The notes under the pieces are model-generated. The model did not search any database, was not told the DNA's origin, and was given only the letters and a program-made list of their open reading frames with translations. DNA of 40,478 bases from Mucilaginibacter sp. (GTDB lineage: Bacteria; Bacteroidota; Bacteroidia; Sphingobacteriales; Sphingobacteriaceae), in contig JAICMD010000003.1 in NCBI GenBank assembly GCA_025929405.1, forward strand, positions 1-40,478. The letters run 5' to 3'. The position numbers were made by a program, and so were the translations under genes. Shown one piece after another: positions 34,710-40,478 of this stretch (positions are counted from its first letter, which is position 1; each line of letters opens with the position of its first letter).

Positions 34710-35384
34710 TTATTTTGCAGGGATAATGTGCTGATAAGATACACTTACAGGTAAAATGCTGCCATTTATCATTAATTGGTGCCTTTCAATCTTGTCTATC
34801 TTATCAATAGCCACTATAAATGAGCGATGTACACGCATAAACTGCTTAACCGGTAATATAGCTTCTGCCTCAGTTATTGTTAGGCGCGAAACTATTGTTT
34901 TATCCTTTAAAACAAAATTAACGTAGTTGCCAGTGGCTTCTAAATAATGGATGTCTTCAAAATTTACACGTATTTGCTCGTAACCTGCTTTTAAAAAAAT
35001 ATAGTCTTTTTTACTACCCTGATTACGTAAACTATAAATTTCATTTGCCTTGTTACAAGCTTTAATAAACCGCACCAGCGAAAAAGGTTTCAGTAAATAA
35101 TCAATGGCATCAAGTTCAAAGCTTTCCACTGCATGTTCTGTGTAGGCAGTAGTAAAAATAACCATTGGTTTTTTGTTTAGGCAGTTCAACAGTTCTATCC
35201 CCGAAATATCAGGCATTTTAATATCCAAAAATATCAGGTCAACGGCCTCTTGCTGTAAAAATTCAAGTGCTTTAAAAGCATCAGTAAAATCTGCTTTCAA
35301 ATCAATAAACCCAACTTTAGAAGCATGCGAGCGCACTACATCTAAAGCTATGGGTTCATCATCAATTGCAATTGCGGTTAACAA
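34710..35384 (-). CDS. LytTR family response regulator
   Basis: 224 residues. Receiver domain 1-115: acidic D8/D9, phosphoacceptor D54 (IFLDIKMPDISG), T78/T79 and K99 (YLLKPFS). LytTR DNA-binding domain about 125-224 (YIFLKAGYEQIRVNFEDIHYLEATGNYVNFVLKD, MRVHRSFIVAIDKI), which binds DNA through beta-strands. Its likely kinase is the LytS-type protein encoded two genes upstream in the same direction. The barrel gene between them, 38 bp away, suggests the three form one regulon or transcript. Confidence 0.96.
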   Translation of the reverse strand: MLTAIAIDDEPIALDVVRSHASKVGFIDLKADFTDAFKALEFLQQEAVDLIFLDIKMPDISGIELLNCLNKKPMVIFTTAYTEHAVESFELDAIDYLLKPFSLVRFIKACNKANEIYSLRNQGSKKDYIFLKAGYEQIRVNFEDIHYLEATGNYVNFVLKDKTIVSRLTITEAEAILPVKQFMRVHRSFIVAIDKIDKIERHQLMINGSILPVSVSYQHIIPAK

Positions 35385-35422
35385 GTGTTTGTTTTTTTAA
35401 ATATAAAAGTATGATTAAGTAT

Positions 35423-37849
35423 CTATTTTGAAGCATCATCATTATTAATACCTCTTTTATTTTTAGTAATGCCGCCTTTTAATTTACCAAAATTATAATT
35501 TAAGCTAAACCGAAACGATCTGTAATAAATCTGGCTATACCTGGTTTGCATAAAATCATCGCCGGTAGTTACCTGCTCACTCGTGCGGTATTTGGTAAAA
35601 GGATTGCTAACAGATGCAGAAAGCGTTATTTTATTTTTAACGATCTCTTTATTTGCGCTGAAGGACGAGCCAATAGAACCATTTGATGATCCTTGTAAAC
35701 CCGACGGGTTACGGCTGTTAAGATTAAACGAGCCATTGATACGCCATCCCCTGTCAAAAGCATAACCAGTAGATGCAGAGGCATTTAACAGGTCAAAATT
35801 AGTATATTGTAAATGGCCGTTTACCGTGCCTGTTAACCAAAAATGCTGAAAATTAGCATTCGTACTAAAATTCCATTTTTTGGTTATAGGGTAGTTGATG
35901 TTTAGGTTAGTACCTACCGCCGTTACCTTGCCAATATTGTCATAAGTAGTGTAAGTGATGTTGCTGGCGGGGTCAAATGTTGAAGACTGCAGCGCGAGGT
36001 CTTTAGCGAAATCATACTCTAAAGCTATATTAATACTTGCTTTTTTTGTTTCATGGTAACTTAACTCCATTGTATTAATGGTTGTAGGTTTAAGATTGGG
36101 ATTTCCTGATGATTGGAAGTTGGGGTTTGAGCGGTCAACAAAAGGGTTTAAACGGCTTACACCGGGTCGGTTTAACCTTTGCGCGTAACCAAATTTAATA
36201 CCGCTTTTATCTTTAAAATCCTTAGTAAAAACAACGGATGGCATGATGTTAAGGTAGTTTTGATGAACCGTAGAAGCTGTCGATACAAAGTCAGCATCGG
36301 TAGTAGTTTGCTCTATGCGTACACCACCTTTAATGGCCCAGGCCTTGCCTGCATATTGCCATGTATTATAGCCTGCAATTATGTGTTGGGTGTTTGTAAA
36401 GTTATTTGACAGTTGTGGGTTCACATCATACTGCCCTGTTACAGCATTAAACGACTGATATTGGTAGTCGCTCAAATTATTTCTGAAAATACCTTTTATT
36501 CCAGCTTCAAAATTTACCTTTTGTAAAGGCTTTACAAAATCTATCTGTATAGTTTGTTCAACCGGGACAGTATTATTGTCCTGCTTATAATCAGGCGTAG
36601 AGTAGTTAACACGGTTAAAAGCATTCAGATCGGCATTGTTAATATTGTTATAAGTATAATAACGGTAAGAAAAAGTTAAAAGCTCCGCTTTACTTGCTTT
36701 AAACCCTAATTGATAATTTAACGAAGCGTCGAACCCGTTACCTCTGCCTGTATTGGCAGTGGCCAGTGTATAAGCTTGTAAAATACCAGTAGTGCCATTA
36801 AGTAGCGATGTTTGCGTAGCTGCCCCGTTTGATCTGTCGGCACTGATGTTAAACTGCCCGGATATAAGGTTCAATGAGTCTATTTCATAGCTTAAATCAG
36901 CTCCGAAATACCCGTTTTTACTATTAGTGCCACCATTACCTTGCTGCAATAGGTTAGTAGGGCTTGCGCTTGTAGTACTGCGTATATAGGAGTTATTGGT
37001 TTGAGGCGAGTTATAAGTACTGGCACCGCCAAAAGTATTTATGCCAAATTTACCCGTTTTAACAGTTAATGAGCCTCCTATGCCAGGCCCGGTTGGATAG
37101 CGCTCATATATATTAACCGACCCGTTATATCCATTATCCACCTTTTTATTGGTGATAATATTAATGATGCCTGCTAAACCCTCGGCATCATATTTTGAGG
37201 GCGGGATAGTAATAATTTCTATACGTTGTATGGTGGATGCGGGCATACTGCGCAGAATGTTTTTAGGATCGCGCTCAACCATGCTTGATGGTTTGCCATT
37301 AATAAAAATTTTGTAGCTGCTATTACCTTTTAGCAGAATATTATCGTCACCGTCTAATGATACATACGGCACCTTGCGAAGCATATCCAGCACACTGTTA
37401 ACCTTGCTATCAGGGTCGGCCTGCAAATCATAACTAATACGGTCAATCTCCTGCTTAATTATAGGTTTATCGGCCGTAATAGTTACTTCCTTTAGATGAT
37501 TGGTTTCAGCTTTGAGCATTATAGTGCCCAGATTTTGTGCAGCACTTGTAACATCAATCATTAATGTTTTGGGCTGATAACCGGTTGCAACACACGTCAG
37601 CTTGTATTTTAAGGGTTTGATGTTACTAAACGTAAATGAACCATCAACATTAGTTAACGTGGATTTAATCGGTTGGTATTTATCGTTCTTCAAATTTACG
37701 GTGATATAGTTAAGCGGTTTTTGAGTGGCCGAGTCAATTAGTATACCTGTTATCTGGAATGTAGTAAGCTGTGCTTCTGCCGGTTTTGGAGCAAACAACA
37801 GGGCGGTGGCAATTATCAAAATACTGGCAATAAGGGTTATGGTTTTCAT
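35423..37849 (-). CDS. Outer-membrane beta-barrel protein, TonB-receptor-like (PF14905 type)
   Basis: 808 residues. Signal peptide (about 1-26, ending AEAQ). Carboxypeptidase-regulatory-like domain 32-115 (QITGILIDSATQKPLNYITVNLK). Plug domain about 118-225 (LKEVTITADKPIIKQEIDRISYDL, VLDMLRKVPYVSLDGDDNILLKGN, YDAEGLAGIINIITNKK). A long barrel (about 235-800) has alternating aromatic strands and the LNRPGVSRLNPFVD element, and ends with FRFSLNYNFGK, an outer-membrane C-terminal strand, before a short charged tail. This is the outer-membrane beta-barrel family often next to LytTR regulators in Bacteroidota. Transport substrate unknown. Confidence 0.93.
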   Translation of the reverse strand: MKTITLIASILIIATALLFAPKPAEAQLTTFQITGILIDSATQKPLNYITVNLKNDKYQPIKSTLTNVDGSFTFSNIKPLKYKLTCVATGYQPKTLMIDVTSAAQNLGTIMLKAETNHLKEVTITADKPIIKQEIDRISYDLQADPDSKVNSVLDMLRKVPYVSLDGDDNILLKGNSSYKIFINGKPSSMVERDPKNILRSMPASTIQRIEIITIPPSKYDAEGLAGIINIITNKKVDNGYNGSVNIYERYPTGPGIGGSLTVKTGKFGINTFGGASTYNSPQTNNSYIRSTTSASPTNLLQQGNGGTNSKNGYFGADLSYEIDSLNLISGQFNISADRSNGAATQTSLLNGTTGILQAYTLATANTGRGNGFDASLNYQLGFKASKAELLTFSYRYYTYNNINNADLNAFNRVNYSTPDYKQDNNTVPVEQTIQIDFVKPLQKVNFEAGIKGIFRNNLSDYQYQSFNAVTGQYDVNPQLSNNFTNTQHIIAGYNTWQYAGKAWAIKGGVRIEQTTTDADFVSTASTVHQNYLNIMPSVVFTKDFKDKSGIKFGYAQRLNRPGVSRLNPFVDRSNPNFQSSGNPNLKPTTINTMELSYHETKKASINIALEYDFAKDLALQSSTFDPASNITYTTYDNIGKVTAVGTNLNINYPITKKWNFSTNANFQHFWLTGTVNGHLQYTNFDLLNASASTGYAFDRGWRINGSFNLNSRNPSGLQGSSNGSIGSSFSANKEIVKNKITLSASVSNPFTKYRTSEQVTTGDDFMQTRYSQIYYRSFRFSLNYNFGKLKGGITKNKRGINNDDASK

Positions 37850-37937
37850 GATTTTGTGTGTTAAATAAGATGTAGGATTCCCGTAAAAGACGCTTGGTCT
37901 TTTTTTTAAGGTTAATTGATTAAGATGCTGGTAAGCT

Positions 37938-39467
37938 TTATAGAATTACTGTAAGATGGACGTAAAACTCAAGTGAATTCTGGTATATCACCAATTCATG
38001 CTTACCCGGATAAAGCAGTTGTAGCCGTTGCTTTACATTGTCAAGTCCAATACCATTTTTATTTTTTTCGGGGTCTTTATCCGGCTGTAAGTGTATGCTG
38101 TTATTTACATTAAATAACAATTGGCCGTTGTTTACCTGCAATGTTATTTTTATATGCGATGGTTCGCGCAGGCTTATACCATGTTTAAAAGCGTTTTCAA
38201 CAAAAGGTATTAACAGCATAGGCGCAATCTTTAAAATGCCCGCTTCGTTTGCTTCAGGCGGATCAACAATATCAGTTTGAATAATAATATCAGGCGATAG
38301 TTGTGTACGCAACTTTTGCAAACTGATATAATTTTGCAAATAATTTATTTCACGGCCTAAGGCTATTTTATCCTCAGTATTTTCATGCAGCATAAAGCGC
38401 ATCATATCGCCCAATTTTTGTATGCCCTCACTTGTTCGGTCAGCATTTTCTTGCAGCGCAGTGCCGTAAAGCGTATTAAGTGCGTTAAATAAAAAATGCG
38501 GATTTATTTGCGAACGTAAAAAATCAAGATCGGCAGTGGATTGGCCCAGGGCTGTTTTTAAACCTTGCAGTTCTTTACGTTTGCTATCGCGATATTCATA
38601 TAAATACCAGGTAAAGGGCGCCGTAAAAAACAAATTGAAGCCGATGGTATAAATATTAGCCAAAAATGGTTCAATGTTTCTTCTTAGTAACGCAAAAGCA
38701 ATTAAAGTGACGGGTACAATTGATATTAATAATACATAGCCAACTTTAATAAAGTAAGCTTTAAAATCTTCTTTGTATAATAATGTTTGCGGAATGAGGG
38801 TTTTAAATGAAATCCAGTATACTACTATCCCTATTACAATGGTTTCTCCGAGGATTATGTTAAAACTTGATTGATGTTTCAAAAAAAACCATATACCTAA
38901 TAAACAGAATGCAACTATACATTCCCTTGTAACCAACGACAAATTTAGAGGTGAAATATTAAATGTTTTGATGGAGACTTGGATAATATATTTTATTACA
39001 CTGTAAAACCCAAATAGCATTATAAGCCTTATTCCGTTTACATATTCTATTGTAAAAACTCGTTTGTAAACGTATGCCTCATTGTGTGTTTGAAGCATAT
39101 AGCCTTTTAGCCAGGTATTGGTAGTACCTAATATGGTAGTTGCCGTCAGGTAAATTAAAATAGTAAGGATAATATTTAATACAACTTGTTTTTTGTTTGC
39201 CAGGTGTTTTACTACATAAAAGTTGAGGAACAAAAAGCTGCAATAAAATACCGTGTTGTTTATAAACTGCGGTATAAAATAATATTTAGTAAAAGAGTAA
39301 GGTACGTTATAGAGCTTGTATAATTCTCTGTTAAAAGCATACGCATTATACTCAGTATTTTGAAATAGCTTATTAACTAAATCAAATGTGACTAAGGCAT
39401 AAATAATTGTTGCCGTCCAAAATTCTATTTTATTAAAAGTGAAAATCCTTTTCAACAAATCTTTCAT
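37938..39467 (-). CDS. LytS-type membrane sensor histidine kinase
   Basis: 509 residues. About eight membrane segments fill residues 15-290. The kinase core follows: phosphoacceptor H324 in SQINPHFLFNALNTLYG (the His_kinase/PF06580 signature), N-box PFVENAFKHG (421-430) and G-box GIGLDNVKQRL (472-482). The compact HATPase lacks the canonical F-box, as usual for this family. No extracytoplasmic ligand domain is visible, so the signal is probably sensed in or at the membrane. First of three same-strand genes (kinase, barrel, LytTR); the 88-bp gap to the barrel gene could hold its own promoter. Confidence 0.95.
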   Translation of the reverse strand: MKDLLKRIFTFNKIEFWTATIIYALVTFDLVNKLFQNTEYNAYAFNRELYKLYNVPYSFTKYYFIPQFINNTVFYCSFLFLNFYVVKHLANKKQVVLNIILTILIYLTATTILGTTNTWLKGYMLQTHNEAYVYKRVFTIEYVNGIRLIMLFGFYSVIKYIIQVSIKTFNISPLNLSLVTRECIVAFCLLGIWFFLKHQSSFNIILGETIVIGIVVYWISFKTLIPQTLLYKEDFKAYFIKVGYVLLISIVPVTLIAFALLRRNIEPFLANIYTIGFNLFFTAPFTWYLYEYRDSKRKELQGLKTALGQSTADLDFLRSQINPHFLFNALNTLYGTALQENADRTSEGIQKLGDMMRFMLHENTEDKIALGREINYLQNYISLQKLRTQLSPDIIIQTDIVDPPEANEAGILKIAPMLLIPFVENAFKHGISLREPSHIKITLQVNNGQLLFNVNNSIHLQPDKDPEKNKNGIGLDNVKQRLQLLYPGKHELVIYQNSLEFYVHLTVIL

Positions 39468-39557
39468 GTTTACAGGTTAAATATACCGCAAAGTAAACGG
39501 CAATTAATTACCTGCTAAACGAAATGGGATGAAACACTAAAAATATGGGACGAAAAG

Positions 39558-40418
39558 TTATTCTTCTACTATCGCCAGCAATTCATTCAGTTCAGCTACC
39601 TTTTCGGCTGATCCTAAGTGTTCGTAAGCGCTTATCAGGTTGCGCAATATGCGTTTAACAATCTCGGTATTTGAGCAGGGTTCGTAAAACTGCTTGTCTG
39701 CCTTCAGGTTCAGGTTCTTTAAAAATATATCCACATCCCTGCGCCCAAAAATCAAACCTTTATTAAAAGCATTAATGTAAAATAAAATACCGCCCTCAAA
39801 ATCGTTTTGCTGCGTTTCATCCACATAAGCTAAAATAAAATGCTGGGGCAGGTTAACGCCATAAACCGGTATGTCCAGTTTTTGTGCTATGATGGAGTAA
39901 ATAATAGCTAGCGATATCTGGTTGCCTTTTTTGGTTTCCAGCACCTGGCTCAGGTAGCTGTTCTGCGGGTCATGGTGATTGGTGATATTGCCACTGAAGC
40001 CGTATATATGATAAAATACATGGTTTATGAGTTTTATTTGCTCGGCCGGGCTGGCCTCGTTCATCATTTGTATCCATATATCGCGTTTTATAGCTTCTAT
40101 CTGGTTAATGATTTTTTGCTCGTCAAGGTCAGGGTATTGATAGCGGTTAATAATTAACGCCCCCTGCAATAAATCAAACGCGCCGCCATGCAGCCAAAGT
40201 TTTAAATCATTCTTTACAATACCGAACTGAATTTCGTGCACCAGGTTGGCAATACGTTCCTGCTGTATCGAATCAAAAGCCTGTTCAAAGGCGCTTTCCA
40301 AAGGTTCAATAGCCTCGATGCCATACGACAACAATTTATTATGAACGTGGTTGTATATCTCCTGGTCCGGGTCGTCCAGAAGCCGTATTAACGAATTTAC
40401 TTCTGTTTGATTTATCAT
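39558..40418 (-). CDS. SirB1-like transglutaminase-fold protein
   Basis: 286 residues, no signal peptide. The N-terminal helices (DDPDQEIYNHVHNKLLSYGIEAIEPLESAF) resemble a HEAT-type repeat. The middle (about 70-230) has the SirB1/transglutaminase-like pattern: DLLQGALIINRYQYPDLDEQ, VFYHIYGFSGNITNHHDPQNSYLSQVLETKKGNQISLAIIYSIIAQKLDIPVYGVNLPQHFILAY. The classical catalytic Cys is not present at the 'GNQISL' position, so it is probably not a peptidase. C-terminal helices look TPR-like (AYEHLGSAEKVAELNELL). Function unknown; often found near translation or stress genes. Confidence 0.88.
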   Translation of the reverse strand: MINQTEVNSLIRLLDDPDQEIYNHVHNKLLSYGIEAIEPLESAFEQAFDSIQQERIANLVHEIQFGIVKNDLKLWLHGGAFDLLQGALIINRYQYPDLDEQKIINQIEAIKRDIWIQMMNEASPAEQIKLINHVFYHIYGFSGNITNHHDPQNSYLSQVLETKKGNQISLAIIYSIIAQKLDIPVYGVNLPQHFILAYVDETQQNDFEGGILFYINAFNKGLIFGRRDVDIFLKNLNLKADKQFYEPCSNTEIVKRILRNLISAYEHLGSAEKVAELNELLAIVEE

Positions 40419-40460
40419 TCTTAATGCTAAAATACTAAACGTTTATATAATTTTACAACC

Positions 40461-40478
40461 ATGTTTAATTTACGGTTC
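40461..40478 (+). CDS. Possible start of a plus-strand gene cut by the window end
   Basis: ATG followed by codons for MFNLRF, preceded at about 10 bp by an AT-rich TATAATTTTAC stretch. It is divergent from the SirB1-like gene. Only six codons are visible, so nothing can be said about its product. Confidence 0.25.

Noticed and set aside
1-40478. CRISPR arrays, tRNA/rRNA genes, transposases, phage or toxin-antitoxin genes
   Set aside because: None seen on either strand by eye; all regions over 300 bp without a gene were read and hold only AT-rich promoter-type sequence or simple palindromes.

Overview
The window reads as ordinary chromosomal core sequence from a Bacteroidota bacterium, most likely family Sphingobacteriaceae (Mucilaginibacter or Pedobacter-like). 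The clues are the AT-leaning coding sequence, weak Shine-Dalgarno sites, several TAnnTTTG-type -7 promoter elements, TonB-plug and PF14905-type outer-membrane proteins, a LytTR/LytS-type pair, a large human-type IlvE, and the gene order miaB - sigma-54 activator - lptE - secG - groES - groEL. The genus is inference. I see no rRNA, tRNA, CRISPR array, prophage, insertion sequence or secondary-metabolite cluster.

Layout. 1-3.3 kb: the 3' part of an AlkA-type DNA glycosylase, a membrane-anchored coiled-coil protein and a secreted GHL10-type glycoside hydrolase. 3.3-6.1 kb (minus strand): an AraC regulator with a DUF983 membrane protein, then an AhpC/AhpD antioxidant pair that closely resembles the mycobacterial system. 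6.2-9.5 kb: two soluble histidine kinases in one transcription unit, the first with an unusual long insertion in its receiver domain. 9.8-15.4 kb: small conserved proteins, a GNAT acetyltransferase, a secreted TPR protein, a Tat-type dienelactone hydrolase and a carboxylesterase. 15.4-17.2 kb: a large envelope protein with a polybasic tail.

17.4-24.6 kb is a plus-strand housekeeping block: MiaB (tRNA thiomethylation), a receiver-less sigma-54 activator, an LptE-type lipoprotein (LPS export), an acidic TPR-like protein, SecG, then GroES/GroEL. 24.6-28.6 kb: a secreted helical-repeat protein broken by a one-base frameshift, an MscS channel, and a PPTase-lipB pair divergent from dcd. 28.7-33.4 kb: a macroglobulin-like/TonB-plug protein without a barrel, convergent with two tandem paralogous CBM9/DOMON-like secreted proteins, then ClpS. 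33.4-40.4 kb (minus strand): IlvE, then a LytTR regulator, a PF14905-type outer-membrane barrel and a LytS-type kinase in one direction, and a SirB1-like protein.

The most interesting signals are small-scale. One is a palindromic element sitting in frame inside miaB and adding roughly 25 residues to a conserved enzyme. A second is the single-base frameshift at an A5 run, after which the other frame continues cleanly to a terminator. A third is an REP-like inverted repeat between ahpC and ahpD. I did not find a clearly new multi-gene system. The closest candidates are the receiver-insert kinase pair and the kinase/barrel/LytTR unit.
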